DNA of 64,000 nt from Antedon mediterranea (Eukaryota; Echinodermata; Crinoidea; Comatulida; Antedonidae). Numbering within the stretch: position 1 is the first letter of the stretch; each line of letters opens with the position of its first letter. The notes beneath the pieces are model-generated. The model saw only the letters and a program-made list of their open reading frames with translations, was not told the DNA's origin and ran no database searches. A program made the translations under genes and the position numbers. Below, piece by piece: positions 1-12,755 of the stretch. Location: NCBI RefSeq assembly GCF_964355755.1, contig NC_092674.1:31298001-31362000 (forward strand). The letters are read 5' to 3'.

Positions 1-52
1 AATTGGAAAGCATGAATTTAAATTGTGATTACAGATGCATTAATATGCATCA

Positions 53-58
53 TTTATT
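53..58 (-). terminator. Calnexin polyadenylation signal
   Basis: AATAAA on the minus strand, 40 bp beyond the calnexin stop codon at 98-100. It would give a very short 3' UTR. The cleavage site itself is not visible. Confidence 0.5.
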
Positions 59-97
59 GAACTTTGACCTTATTGCTAGTCTACCTTCAAGTAATAT

Positions 98-3000
98 TCA
101 ATCTTTTTGACTCTTCTTCCTTCTTGGTGATTTCCTACAAGAAAAAAATATGATACAGTATATCAGTAACGTTGTTATTGTAAATGTAATGTGTGCCTTA
201 TCACCAACCAGTTGCAAGTCAAGGGTCAAAGGGACCACTTTATGCAACACAACTCAAAATAAGTAACGTAATTTAACATAATGGAATGAAATAATTTACC
301 TTTGAAATGTTAAAGGTAATTTTAATCTACCCTGATGTACTTTTAAATAATGTAAACAATCAACCAAGCAATAAATAAATTGAAGCGTATAATAATTGGA
401 CTTTACTTACCTAGGCCCATCCCCACTACCATCTTTAGATGCTTCACCACTGTCAACATCATCCCCTTCCTGAAAAAACAAATATCTTAATGTTTATTTC
501 ACAACAAATATACAACAACATGGATCCCTAAAACCAATTCTGCGTTCTATCCACTACTTAGTATTAGCTTAGTACTTTTTATTTCCGTTACGCAATGAAT
601 TTGGTAGTAGTCGCTGTTTCTAAAACGCAGTACACACAACAATTCAACAGTACGAACGTCAGGTATATTCCTTTTATTGTAGCTGGCTTAACACAATACC
701 ACGGCTTACCGGCAAGCTGGCTTAACAATACCACTGCTTGCACCAGTTATAACCTTCTATCTACGTTAACACTGCTTTATACACTGTAACACTTGTCCAA
801 CTGGTAAACAGTAACTTACTAACATAGATTCCGCATCTCCGTTGCCTTTTATAAGTGGACACATTTGTTATGCAAATTAAAACTTTACGGCTGACTAAGT
901 CAAAAACACTGCATGGTGTTTAACAATACAGTACTAACTTTACTGTAGCAACAGTACTACCATGATATTTTTTATTTATGTGATGTCATACTGTAATAAA
1001 CCATGACCATATTTGGAGGCCTGCAATATAACATTGTTCCTACCTTCGTTTCTAGGTCTGATTTACTTGCTTTTTTCTTTCGTTGTCTTACTGTCTTGCT
1101 TTCTTCTTCTTTGACTTCTGTATTTTCTTCCTCTTCAGCTGCTGCCTCTTCTTCTGCTTGTGTTTCTTCCTCTGCTTCATCATCCTCTGTGACATCATCA
1201 GTTTTCTTTAAATCTCCTTTTTTCTTTTTGAAAAGAAATGTATAGATAAGATAATTTATCAACACATAATACCCTAAAATAAATAATTTGCACCCAATAA
1301 CCATGATATGTCTAGAACTATACTACAACATTTTTGAATAAAAAAAATATAAAAATACACGTTAAGAAAAACGTCTCAATCTACTTACAGATGGTGAGCA
1401 GAATCGAGCACATAAGAAGATTGGAATGATTACAACGAGTGCATACACAGCCCATAACCACGGCCTCTCGTCTGTCGCACTAAGTAGTCCAGATACTACT
1501 CCATCCTGTTACAAGAAAACAACCGTAATTCGTAAAAAAATCACACACAAAAACTTTATTTGGATCTAGATTTGTTAAATATATTGAATGGACCTATTTC
1601 TGTTCCAAATGCTTCGAAAGGGCTTAATTCCTGATTACAGAGTGTCTTATACTTACTCCTGATAATACTGATTGTTCATCTCCACTCTTTAGCGCCCATG
1701 AATCGGCAGCCCATTGATCTGCAACCTCTCTTGATGACGTTATAATGAAGTTATCAAAAAGAATATCGTTGTTCATTGTCCATAACTCTAAACCTAGTGA
1801 GCCCTACAAAATCATCAACAAATATTAGTCATAATTGAGATAGGATGCTGTATGTTAAATCTGAAGAACCAAAAGAATATTGGAAAGTTGATGGGACCCT
1901 TAGGGGAGAAGAATGTTGTTGAAAAGGTGTAGCATCTTAGTCAACAGCGCCTTTGATCACCTGTTGCTGGAATTGGCGCTTTACAAATTCGTATATATTA
2001 TTATTATTATTGTAATTATTTTTTTTTACTTTGTAACAGGCCCATAATATTTGTACTCCCATTGAAAAATATTTTAAAAAATTCAATGGCAAATAGCCTT
2101 TATTTTTCAATCAACACTTATTTCGTCTGGTCTCTTTCACAAGTGGTAGGCATAATATCCCTGCACAGTCGTTTTTCCCCCTGTCTTCTGTTTTGTCTGT
2201 TCTTCGATGGTTTGTGTATTTTGATTGATATTGTTGATGGATAGGATATATTTTCATTGAAGTATAAGTATATATTTTTGTATAATTCAATCCAAAAGTT
2301 GCAATAACAGGGCTGAAAATTAACGGTCGCCCGGTCGCCAATGGCGACCTTTATTTGGTAAGGGCGAGTATTAATTTGGTGATGGTCGACCCGTCTGGCG
2401 ACTTCCAGAAACTGCATCCACCTACCTTTTATAACCAATCTAGGCCTAGGCTAATAATATATAAGCTAAGTTATAAAGCTACAAGCCTAATGGCAGTCCC
2501 TTGTTTTTAAGGATCGCGAGGGCGATCGCACTCAACAACCTTCGAAAAGGAGAGCAATTAATCGCGCTCCATCTCACAGTGCGAGGTGGTACACTACCAA
2601 GAAAGGGGATTCCCCTGCCTGTATTCAAGGGCGAGTTTACTTTATCGCCTCATAGTGCAACCAGTACGGTGTCATAGAAACACCTCCTTTACAGGAAGCA
2701 CATGTCCCAACCAATAATTTTTCCTTTTATGCTAACTAAATGTTTTATGGAACGAGTTAATAAAATATATTTAATTAATTTTAAAAGGAAAAATTAATAC
2801 AGGAGGCCTAAATATAATGTTTATTATTTAAAAACTTAGTTGCTTTAATTATGTCATTTTGAAGATGGATTATTTCTTCGAAAGTTCTAACCAATTTTGG
2901 TCACTCAAATCCTCCTCAAAACACGTGCTGACGTGTGACGTCACCATCTTCTAGAAGCTCTCTCAGCCCTCCCCTATATTTATTGTGCGTGCGCCCATGT

Positions 3001-6000
3001 GTGACACATGTAAACACGATCAAATATCTTTCTTAATTATTTTAAAATGACACTTTGTAACTTATTATCAATATTTTAATGGCTGTTGCATGTTAGAATT
3101 GTATAATTTATGAATTGCAGGTAAATACTTTTCAAGTTTTCTGTCTGATTTCTAGGCCAACAAGCTAGGCTAGAAAAGCTACCTAGTAGAGGCTAAAATA
3201 AAGGCATAGTTGACCAGGACAGGATTTTCCAGGCTCCTGAAACCCAATCTACCCAGGCCATAAAAAAAAAAATTGGCTTGAGTTTTTTTACTGTAGAATA
3301 ATACGATCCCCACGGAAAATATTGTGTGTGAAGGTGGGTGTGGGGGATTTTAGGGGAGAGGTACAGTATACATTTGTTGTGCCCGGCGGGGGGGAGAGGT
3401 TTCCCCAGCCCCGTCGGGCAAAAAAAATGTGTACAAAAAATTAATAAGGGCCAGCCATTTTTAATAAGGGCGACCATCCTTCAAATTCAACTGGCCCTGC
3501 TGGCCACTATGGTTTAAAGGTTAATTTTCAGCCCTGCAATAAAAGTATTTTATCAATTATCAGTTTAAGTATTACAGTTTGTTTATATAATATAAAAAAG
3601 TCAAAAAGTTCAATTTGTCACGAGATGACCCTATAAATAATTTATAAATCAAATAAATAAATAACACAGACAAGACAAGTACAGTATAATTACAGAGAAA
3701 ATGTGCAAAAAAGATCAGAGCCTATCAGTTTAGTTTCATCCAACATGTATTCAGTTAAATCAGTATAAATCTCTTCATGTATTCAGTTACAACAATAATA
3801 ACTGGGGCCTGCACTAGAAACAAAAGCTTGTCTCATGAGGGCCTTCAGTTATAACAATAATAACTGGGGTCTGTACTAGAAATAAAAGCTTGTCTCATGA
3901 GGGCCCCAACAATACAAATATGTATAATACATGAAAAGAAATACATAAAACAATAAACAAAGGAAGGGAGTTTACTTACAATTGAGGTCATTTTAAATGG
4001 TTCAAGATCTTGGAAGTAGTTAGGGTTAGGTATCATACGTGGTGACCACTCTCCCTTGTAGGCTGGGTTATCTACCATCGGTGCTTTCCATTTACCCTTG
4101 TAATCTGGGTTGTCCAGCATCTCTGGCTTCCATTCTCCACATCCAACATCCTCACAAAGGGGATTTTCTGTTGAAATATAAATAAATATATAAATGTTGC
4201 CCGAAAGCCCTGCTAACTTTTTCTGGCTGTTTTACTTTATCGTTTTGATTTAGTGTTTTGCTTATTTATTTTGTATCGCCTTTGAAATCCAGCCACAGCA
4301 TTATTTTCAGTAATTTGCCTTTGGATTAATAAATATATAAATGTTATAAATTGGTTTAATCAAGCAAGGAAATATTTAAATATAATTAAGAAACTTACGA
4401 ATTTTAGCTGGTTCCCATTCTCCATCCATTTCATCATCCCTGTAAAATAAAAATATGTAAGAAAAATGATTATTAAAGTTTTGTGTTTGCAATAACAGTA
4501 TATCAAGTCAAAAAGTCATTCTACATAGATATGCTCTGAAATATATGAGCATGCATAGTTGCTATTACCAATAATATGATCTAAAAATTCATTTCAGTTT
4601 TTTCAATGATATACGCTTCTTTGTTTTATTTATCAAGCAGGATTTTGTATTTGTCTATTATACTGCTTTTATTTGGATTGACACACTCCTTTGCATAAAT
4701 CTTAAAGTTGTATTCTTACCAATCCTCAGGTTTCTCGCTGTCTGGGTCAGCAATAAGGTCAGGTTCATCGTCCAACCATCCGTCTGGTTTGACAGCGTCT
4801 GAGTTAGGAATCTTCTTTGGTGCATCTTCATCCCAATCATCTGGTTTGGTTGCATCTGGATCGGGGATTCTGAAAAATAGAAATGTGTCAAATCATATTA
4901 GGTTAATAATTTAAGGTAACCATTTCAAATTTCATTTATTTCGTCAATTCAAAACAATACAATACAAATAAACATAACAAAACCCATGATGGTGACAGAA
5001 TTAAACAAAAGCAAACTTAATTTCTGTACAAATTCTCTCCGCCGTCACGGGTGACAAACAATAGACAAATGCTTGTTTAGTTTTTTATTTAGCACTGTTT
5101 AGAAAATAAATTTGTATTTTTATAGAACTAAAGACAATTTTGAAACTTCCTTGATTTAGTTGTCAATAGGTGGGACACTTTATCTGATTGTTTTGGTAAT
5201 TTTAAGCACATGAATGTAAATTCCAGTATAACCGGATAAGTATCAACTTACTTTTTCCTGTCATCCCAATCTTCTGGTTTTGAATCTTTTGGATCTGCAA
5301 TTTCTTCTGGAGGATTTACTGGTGGGCTATGGGAAAAATAGAAAAATAAATTACTGACACTGACGGAATAAAAAAAAATAAGACTATAACAAAACTAATT
5401 TTAACAATAATAGTCAAACTTACTTGACATCTTCTAGAAGGTTACCAGCATTGATGCTTACTTGATCAATTAGCATGTCAAAGGAATTATCTGGCTGTAC
5501 AACTACAATTAAAGAGTAAATACAAATAATATATTTTCCCCATTTTCTACACACAGACATCTACATTGAACAGTATAATATTAATTAATTAATAAATACA
5601 TTTTTGGAAGGAGCTGTAAAATATTGTAATCATTAATCGTATAGAATTATATCATTTAAATTGTATAAAATGTCTTATTTGAGGAATCAACAGAATTTAT
5701 CCAAGGAAAAGACATAGTAACAAAACAGGGTGACAAGATTCCATGCATAAACACAGGGTTTAATTTTTTAAATTTTTGTTTTAATGCTATTTTATATAAC
5801 AATTGTACAATTTAAATGCAGATAAACATTATTTAAAACATACTTAATGTAAAAAGATGAGTCTTCTTATCTGTGAAAACATGTGCAAATGATTCACTAG
5901 GTTTCTTTGCATGTTTCTCCTGTGAAAATTGTTAATAAGAAATAATTAATATTACATTCAATCAGGTTTTCTGGTTTCTACATTTTCAGATAGTATTTTT

Positions 6001-9000
6001 CAGACAATTGTCCATTAATTTAATAAAATTTTATTTTCATTTCTTACCTCAAATTCTCCAGTCTTTGGGTTCTTGTGTCGGAAGATGAAATGAAACTGAG
6101 AATTCAGAAAAGTAAAAAAATTTAATAATACAAAAATGAAAAAATGTCATGTCAGTTTTTTGTTATTAACTTTTCCTCGACTTTTTGCATTCTCAATCCT
6201 AAAGACGATCAAAGTATATTGATCGAAATGTCAAGAAACAGTTCTTTTTCATATATATGTGGTGTACCGCAAACTTTATATCATCATTTGATTTCGTCAT
6301 GCAAACCTTAAACAATTTATAAAATATTATTAACTTATAATATCTTGGCTATTTAGAGTTTTTTTATAACTGTGAATTAATATAGTAACTGTGATTACCT
6401 TAGAGTCAGCACCACATTTATCAGGACCAAACATAATGGTATAAGGAGTTTTATCAGTGAAAGCACCCTGAAAAACAAAGACAGAACAATGTTAAAAAGT
6501 ACAATATTTAAAAACAACTTCAGATACTTTATTCATAACTCATTTTTTTTTTTTTTTTTTTCATTTCATTTATTTCAATATCATTATTGCAGCCTTAGCT
6601 GAATTACAAAGATATTTACATTTGTTCAATATTAAAATTTGTAAAAAAGTATAAAACCAATGATAAAAAAATATAAAAAAAGGAGGAAATTTACACAAGA
6701 AATACAAAACAGGAACATTCAAAAAGTTTAGCTTAAAATATTAAAATAGAAAAAAAAAAACACCTAAAAGCATCAATAAAAATCGCAAAGCTGTACTGGG
6801 TGATATACAGATTATTCATTTAGAAGCGAGATAAGGTATGGAATTGCACTTTTTCTATATCTTTCAACTCTGCATTTGGGTTGTTGATACTTTACACGTC
6901 TTAGTTTCATGTTACTTACATTCTTCACTGGAAACCATTTTCCAAAATGAATACTTTTTGAACATTTCAGAGCAAACTTATAGCATAGATTACGCCTTCT
7001 ATCAGATAAAGTGTCTAAAGAAAGATCATTGAGTGCTTGGTCATAACATATGTAGTCATTACACAATATTATTCTGCAAGCCCTTTTTTTGACAGATTCT
7101 ATCATATCACTTTGTTTCTTAGTGAGACTAGAATGCCATACTGGGACAGCATATTCAACACTTGGTCTTATGTAACTCTTAAATACATCTACAAGATCAA
7201 ATTTCGGAAGATTGAACTTTCTTAATCTACATAATATATGCAGACGTCTGCTGGCTTTGGATACAATTTCTTTAACATTACGGTCCCATTTGAGGTTAGC
7301 TTGAATCCATAAACCTAGTAACTTAGTTTCATTAACGATTTCAATTGTAGCATTACCAATGAAAAGGGGTTCATGTTCATATTGATTTCTTTGAAAGTTA
7401 AAATACATAGTTTTACATTTAGTTGGGTTAAGTTTTAGTTTGTTTTCATTAGACCATACATTCAGTAAAGCAACATCATTCTGAATTGAGGAAATTACAT
7501 CCTTTTTTACTATCTGTCCTATGCACAAATCATCTACATATTTCCAAGTTTTACCTGGCGAGTCTTGCATGGCATCATTCATTAGAGCAAGAAAGATCAT
7601 AGGCCCAAGGAGCGTACCTTGAGGGACGCCACATGTTAGATTAACACTCATTGATAAGGTGGATTTATAGCGTACTTGTTGGGTTCTGTTTGATAAAAAG
7701 CTAATTAACCACGGTACAATTTCAGGTCTACAACCAAGTGTTACTAATTTAGAAACTGCTATTGTGTGGTCAACACAATCGAATGCTTTACTAAAGTCAG
7801 TTAAAACTAACTGACCAACAGATTTGGGAATGTTACTACCTTCATAGAACACATTTAGTAGATCAACCAAATTATGGGTTGTAGAAAAGTGTTTACGGCA
7901 ACCATATTGGTTGTTATCAAGATTTTTCTCGATATCTGTTAAGAGCCATTTTTTAATGAAGCCCTCAGCTACCTTAGCTAGGATACATGTAAGTGAGATT
8001 GGTCGAAATTTGTCAACCCTAGTACAACCATTTTCTTTGGGAACCGGAGTAACAATAGCATCCTTCCACATAGTTGGGACATGACCCTCACCGAGGGAGG
8101 CATTTAAGATATTAGTCATAGGGATGCTTAGTTCACATGCAAAATCTCTTATTAATCTGTTAGGCACATTATCAGGGCCCGGGGACTTATTTACTTTAAC
8201 TTTTCTTAATTGATTGTACATTTCCCATTCTTTTACATTAGGGGGTTTATTAGCAGGTAAATACGTAGGGAGCTTACATAAATCAATACTAGGTCTGCTT
8301 TGGGAAGTTATAGCAAAATGGTTGTTTACAAAATTACTTATACCATGATAGTCATCCTGCGGAATATCCTCAACACTAATAAGTGGTTGGGGTTTAGTTT
8401 TATTAGCTAACATCTGCACGCCTTGGTGCCATTTATGGGGATTAGTGACTTTTAAGTTTAATAAACGTTCATTGTAAAAGTTCATTTTGTCTTTCTTGAT
8501 CACTTTTTGTACCTTATTCCTATAGAATTTCCATTCCAGCGATTTACCATGATTAGTAAAAGCGTGTTTACGTTTCATTATAAGATCCTTTGCTTGTTGT
8601 GAAATCCATGGCTTATCAGTTGGATGTATCTTAATGGATTTAACCGGGAAGAAAGTGTTCATAGCAGAAGTCAATGACAAATAAAATGATTGCGTTTTCT
8701 GTTCAGTAGTACTCGCGTTAATAACCTCGTTCCAGTCATGGGTAGTTATCCAACGGCCAAATTCTTCAACACTTTTCGCTTTCATTGGTCTGATTACACG
8801 CTTTTCGATTTTGTTGCTATTCGTCCTTGTAGTTGCTGACAACAGAACACAATTATGATCGCTAGCACCCATCGGCGACACAATTCGGGGATCGCAATAA
8901 TACTGCTTCAGATTGGTGGCTATAATATCTAGTATTGCATCCCCTCGCGTTGGTTCTTTCACAATTTGTTTTAGGTTATGTGCACGGCATAGCGGGGCTA

Positions 9001-12000
9001 GGTCAGTTCTGTTCAGGTCCCCCATAATAATGAAGCCAGCGTCTGGGTGTTTAAGTTTAAGACTGTCAAGAGATTTAATAATATGATCCAAAAGTAGTTG
9101 TTGGTCAGAAGAATTAGGTGGAATATATATTCCACAAACTATAATAGAGGATACAGCTCTAGGAAGCCTCTTCGGTCTTATAAAAACCCAAACACACTCT
9201 AGCTCTTCGGGTACAACTATTTCATGTATTCTTCGCGACAGAAATTCAGAATTAACATATACAGCCACTCCACCACCCTTCCTATGCGTTCTATGATAGG
9301 TATAAATATTGAAGTTGTTAATCATCAGTGCATCATCTGTTATTTGCGGTGTTTGCCAAGTCTCTGTGACAACTGCTAAATCAATACAATTTTGAAGTAG
9401 AAGGGTTTCTAGTTCGTCCACACGGTAGATTAACGAACGCGGGTTAGTCAGGAAAATCGATGGGAGTGATGGCTGTAACATTGTATAGTTGACTTTACGA
9501 AGTGAATTAGGGAATAAACTACTTAGAAAACGCCCTCGCTTGTTGTCTATATAATCAGAAGCACGTGTAACAGTGATAATAGTGGGAATTTTTCTACGTA
9601 TATTTACACCACCTCTTCTACCTCTACTTTTACGATAGATGCCAAGATTATTCAGCTTAGTGAGGGTTCCCTTAGGTAGGTATTGCACCTTATTACGACG
9701 TTTAATGAAGGCTGATCCAATATAAAATAGCTCATGTCTGGAATAACGAGTCATTTTGGCTTGCTCAGTGGCTTGTGTATCATTCCAAGATAAGAATTAA
9801 ATCCCTTCTCGTTAAAATTTGAGAACTTATCTCACCCCAACAACAGCAGTACAGATAAAATGTTAAAAAGGAAAATTATCTCAATCCAACACCAACAACA
9901 CTCAACAGTACAGTTAAAATGTTAAAAAGTGGTTCCACATCAAAAAAATGTAAAGAAAAAGTACTTGCACAAAGTTAACATAAGATCACAATACTTCTGA
10001 AACCGCCGATTCTGTCGGTTGGTCTGGGCCTAGGCTAGGCTGCCCATTCGGCTTGCCTGAATTCTCCGCCGACAACCGTCCGACGATAGGTCGCGGCGAG
10101 CCCAGCCAGTATCCTGGTTATAGTTTCAGTTGTGGGCTTAGCAAGTTAATGTTCAGATTGCAATTTATAAGCATAACATGTAGCATTCAATCCACAGTAT
10201 AATGCACAAATTTTACTACTAAAGCAACAGATGTCCACAAAACAACAAAAAACCAGTCACAAAAGAGGAATTCCAGGGCCAAAAATCTGTAAACTAATTA
10301 AGAATGGCGACAGCTACAAAGCGCCCTCTCTAACCAAAACATTAAACATTCAAGTTATAAAATAATCAAAATATTAGTAGTTGATTTAACTACTAATATT
10401 TTTCAAATTTAAATATATATAATAATTGCAGATTTCAAAGTTAACTTACAAGTTTTAATTTATCGTCTTGGGATAATAATTTGATATAAGCTCCGCCACA
10501 ATCCAGTTCATTTTGGAATTTGACCTCATATCTAGAATGTGGAAAAAATGTATTGAATTTGATTATGATTTTAGTACGGGGACACACTAAAGCAAAACTG
10601 TGACTATTTGTAAATAAAGTCTAAAGCTCTACAGTATCAAACTAGTTTAACAAAAAAAAAGTGTGATTTGTTAAAATACGGTAGTGATATGCCCAAATAT
10701 GGTAGTGGTAACATCAATCATCATCCATATATACTGTAGGCACATCACATTTATTTGTCACAGAAAGATTGATAGTGCAGACAGTATTAATAGTATAATG
10801 GGTCACTTTGGTGGAAATATCAACATTTAGTACTGTATGTATTTGAAATAATAAAGAAATTGTAATTGAATATTTTCTAAAATTAGCAAAACAATACTCA
10901 CTGAACAATGAAAGGTTGGTCTTCAAATTTAAATGGTGTATCTAGTTTGGTGGCTATTGCATGATGCTTTGCTTTAGACTGAAATAAATTAACATGGTAA
11001 CAATTAAAAAATGTTAAACATTTAAAGATTAAAGTCTGGCACTTCTGGATGATGTGTATCATCAAAATGCACACTCTAAGGAGCATCAATAAAACATTGT
11101 AATCAGTGATAGAAAAATGTTGACGAGTCTCCCATTGGAATTTGCACCCACTCTGTAAGTTACTAGCATAGTCATTTACTACATGTATTTCTCACTGAAC
11201 ACAATCTTAGTACATTGAATAACAGATACGTAAAGTATATGTATGATAAAATATCGTTATAAAATGTGTTGCTGTCCAACGAGTATATATAAAAGAATTA
11301 TTAGAATTCAATATAAAATATTTTCCTGTTCATATAAATCCATGGGTCATTTTCTGTGCAACATGGTAATCTATAGCATTGACATATTTTGAATAAATTA
11401 TAATATTGAGCATTCTCCAGCAATTACTATGTTTTACATGAATGCGATACTATATGTATCATTTACAAAACACATTAGTATGACTTGTCATTTTATGGTA
11501 ACAAATCACATTGATTTTTCTTCAAATCTAGAATACAGTAGAATAGTATTTGTTTGTGGAGGGTTTCTCATTTAATAAATTTGATATTATTTGTTATTGA
11601 AGAAACTTTCTGAAAAAACATTGATTTATCAGCTGAGGGTAATAATTATGCAGGAATACTCAAACCATCCCATCTAAAATATAATCTTTTAAATTATCCT
11701 AATAAAAGTGTCTGCTACTGTACCTACTGATAATGTTTTATTTTTACTGGTAGTTTTTCTACAATCAATTTTAAACAAACATAGTAATCATATTACAATA
11801 TCCAGTACATGTTATCTGTGTTTTACTGCTTAACATATGGCTATTACCCATAGGGGTTAATTTGCAGACTTGAAACAATTGAATGAAACTGTTCTAATAG
11901 GTATACCAGCATTTATTCAAAGTAAATTGCAAGATTTTTGTAGCTTTAATAGTGGAAAATTAACAATATTATTAACAGATATTGTAGCAATGCATCTATA

Positions 12001-12755
12001 AGCTTATTCATGTAATAAGCCTACCCCAAAGTAATTAAAGGATGAAATAAATTTAAATAAAATTTTTTTAATAGATTACCTTTAGTACAAGTCCTAGATC
12101 TCCTACTAAGGGCTGCTTTTTTGGTTCTTCAATCTCCCACTCCCCATCATATTTGGCAATTTCTTCTTCTACCCCTTCTTTCTTTGCCTCGGATGGTATC
12201 CAACTAGACAAAATTAAAATCTTATTAATGCAAAATTTCACATGTTGGTTTTAGCTTATTCTCTACTGGTTAATACAGTACATTACCTTGGAAATCAAAT
12301 TAACTCTACAAATTAAATCTTATTATTCTGAACAAATACATTATGTCCCAGGAAACAATAGTAAGACGTAAGATTACTATTAACTGTAACACGCAGAAAA
12401 TGGAAATTAGAATCAGTAATTGATTGTATTTTAATCTGGGCTTTGTGTCTGCATACAATGGTTAAACAGACATAATGGAAAGAACAATTATAAATGTCTA
12501 AAACTCAGGAATTAAGCAAGGCCAGTGAAAGTGAAAGATAGAGTATTACTTAAAATAAAAAATCTGAATATAATAGACAACATTGTTTTACCTTGATCCT
12601 AAAACATCAACACTTTCAAATGCCTGAGCAAAGTAAGTGTCACCAATTGGTTGTGGTGCTGAGTATTCATTAATGATTGTCTCTACATTTTCCTCCTCAG
12701 CTCCCACTAGCAGGAATGACAACAGACAAAGGATACCTATTGTTAAACTTCTCAT
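98..12755 (-). CDS. CANX: Calnexin, complete, 17 coding exons, 570 aa
   Basis: Type I ER membrane lectin chaperone that holds monoglucosylated glycoproteins during folding. Coding exons in transcript order: 12592-12755, 12080-12203, 10902-10978, 10450-10531, 6399-6467, 6048-6095, 5844-5919, 5424-5502, 5252-5326, 4720-4869, 4399-4439, 3980-4167, 1657-1803, 1389-1505, 1044-1223, 411-469, 98-134. All junctions are GT/AG and the sum is 1713 nt, in frame. The start follows a splice acceptor and gives a signal peptide ([19 protein letters not shown]). The lectin domain includes [17 protein letters not shown] and [14 protein letters not shown]-domain at about residues 245-385 has KPEDWD-type then DNPDYKGKW-type repeats. 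One membrane span lies near 455-475, followed by an acidic tail ending in [12 protein letters not shown], a basic ER-retention-like end as in vertebrate calnexin (592 aa in human). Introns carry a hAT-like element, a LINE and a MITE. It could equally be called the co-orthologue of calnexin and calmegin. Confidence 0.96.
2308..3536. mobile_element. Non-autonomous hAT-like DNA transposon (1.23 kb)
   Basis: Bounded by perfect terminal inverted repeats: CAGGGCTGAAAATTAAC at the left end and its reverse complement at the right. CAATAA lies on both sides as a probable target duplication (6 bp visible; hAT elements usually make 8). The interior has no transposase frame but repeats GGGCGA/GGTCGCC motifs near both ends. 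It sits in the calnexin intron between the exons at 1657-1803 and 3980-4167. The CAG-initial TIR suggests hAT; this is inference. Confidence 0.7.
6543..10340 (-). mobile_element. Full-length-looking LINE (CR1/jockey-like) in a calnexin intron
   Basis: A non-LTR retrotransposon in the intron between calnexin exons 6399-6467 and 10450-10531, on the same strand as the gene. Its 3' end is marked by a 20-nt T run on the plus strand at 6543-6562, a poly(A) tail on the minus strand. A long open frame covers 6812-9754. A comparatively GC-rich leader at about 9980-10130 contrasts with the AT-rich intron. No target duplication was found, so the 5' limit near 10340 is approximate. No separate ORF1 was seen. 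Confidence 0.75.
6812..9754 (-). CDS. LINE endonuclease-reverse transcriptase, 980 aa, uninterrupted
   Basis: Encodes the protein that nicks target DNA and reverse-transcribes its own RNA in place. Residues about 95-310 are an apurinic-type endonuclease: TNPRS (N104), TETW (E131), GDLN (D246, N248), LDII (D276) and ASDH (D299, H300). Residues about 510-800 are reverse transcriptase: [27 protein letters not shown] (D653), [10 protein letters not shown] and KYVDD (739-742). A lysine/cysteine-rich C-terminus follows (CRRLRKF-like and ECVWV-type motifs are family features; function of the tail is unclear). The frame has no stop or frameshift, and all catalytic residues I can name are present, so the copy may be young and active. 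The first 90 basic residues resemble no ORF1 domain I know. Clade assignment (CR1 or jockey group) is tentative. Confidence 0.9.
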   Translation of the reverse strand: MTRYSRHELFYIGSAFIKRRNKVQYLPKGTLTKLNNLGIYRKSRGRRGGVNIRRKIPTIITVTRASDYIDNKRGRFLSSLFPNSLRKVNYTMLQPSLPSIFLTNPRSLIYRVDELETLLLQNCIDLAVVTETWQTPQITDDALMINNFNIYTYHRTHRKGGGVAVYVNSEFLSRRIHEIVVPEELECVWVFIRPKRLPRAVSSIIVCGIYIPPNSSDQQLLLDHIIKSLDSLKLKHPDAGFIIMGDLNRTDLAPLCRAHNLKQIVKEPTRGDAILDIIATNLKQYYCDPRIVSPMGASDHNCVLLSATTRTNSNKIEKRVIRPMKAKSVEEFGRWITTHDWNEVINASTTEQKTQSFYLSLTSAMNTFFPVKSIKIHPTDKPWISQQAKDLIMKRKHAFTNHGKSLEWKFYRNKVQKVIKKDKMNFYNERLLNLKVTNPHKWHQGVQMLANKTKPQPLISVEDIPQDDYHGISNFVNNHFAITSQSRPSIDLCKLPTYLPANKPPNVKEWEMYNQLRKVKVNKSPGPDNVPNRLIRDFACELSIPMTNILNASLGEGHVPTMWKDAIVTPVPKENGCTRVDKFRPISLTCILAKVAEGFIKKWLLTDIEKNLDNNQYGCRKHFSTTHNLVDLLNVFYEGSNIPKSVGQLVLTDFSKAFDCVDHTIAVSKLVTLGCRPEIVPWLISFLSNRTQQVRYKSTLSMSVNLTCGVPQGTLLGPMIFLALMNDAMQDSPGKTWKYVDDLCIGQIVKKDVISSIQNDVALLNVWSNENKLKLNPTKCKTMYFNFQRNQYEHEPLFIGNATIEIVNETKLLGLWIQANLKWDRNVKEIVSKASRRLHILCRLRKFNLPKFDLVDVFKSYIRPSVEYAVPVWHSSLTKKQSDMIESVKKRACRIILCNDYICYDQALNDLSLDTLSDRRRNLCYKFALKCSKSIHFGKWFPVKNVSNMKLRRVKYQQPKCRVERYRKSAIPYLISLLNE
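10368..10402. repeat. Perfect 15-bp inverted repeat
   Basis: AAAATATTAGTAGTT, five-base loop, then the exact reverse complement. It lies just beyond the presumed LINE 5' end and 48 bp from calnexin exon 10450-10531. It would form a strong hairpin in RNA or a cruciform in DNA. Confidence 0.8.
10622..10790. mobile_element. MITE family 1, copy 1 (calnexin intron)
   Basis: A palindromic element whose ends resemble AGCTCTGTCTACACTATCAAAC and its complement, with an interior of the type GTGATGTGCCCAAATATGG. Diverged copy: one CC(A/T)6GG motif (CCAAATATGG) is intact and the right end is degraded. Confidence 0.7.

Noticed and set aside
972-1304. Minus-strand 110-codon frame as a separate small gene
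   Set aside because: Only 1044-1223 is coding, as the acidic calnexin tail exon. The apparent start lies in the intron.
4925-5060. Possible LINE 3' fragment in a calnexin intron
   Set aside because: TTTCATTTATTTC resembles the 3' end of the LINE at 6543-10340, but similarity is too short and AT-rich to support a call.
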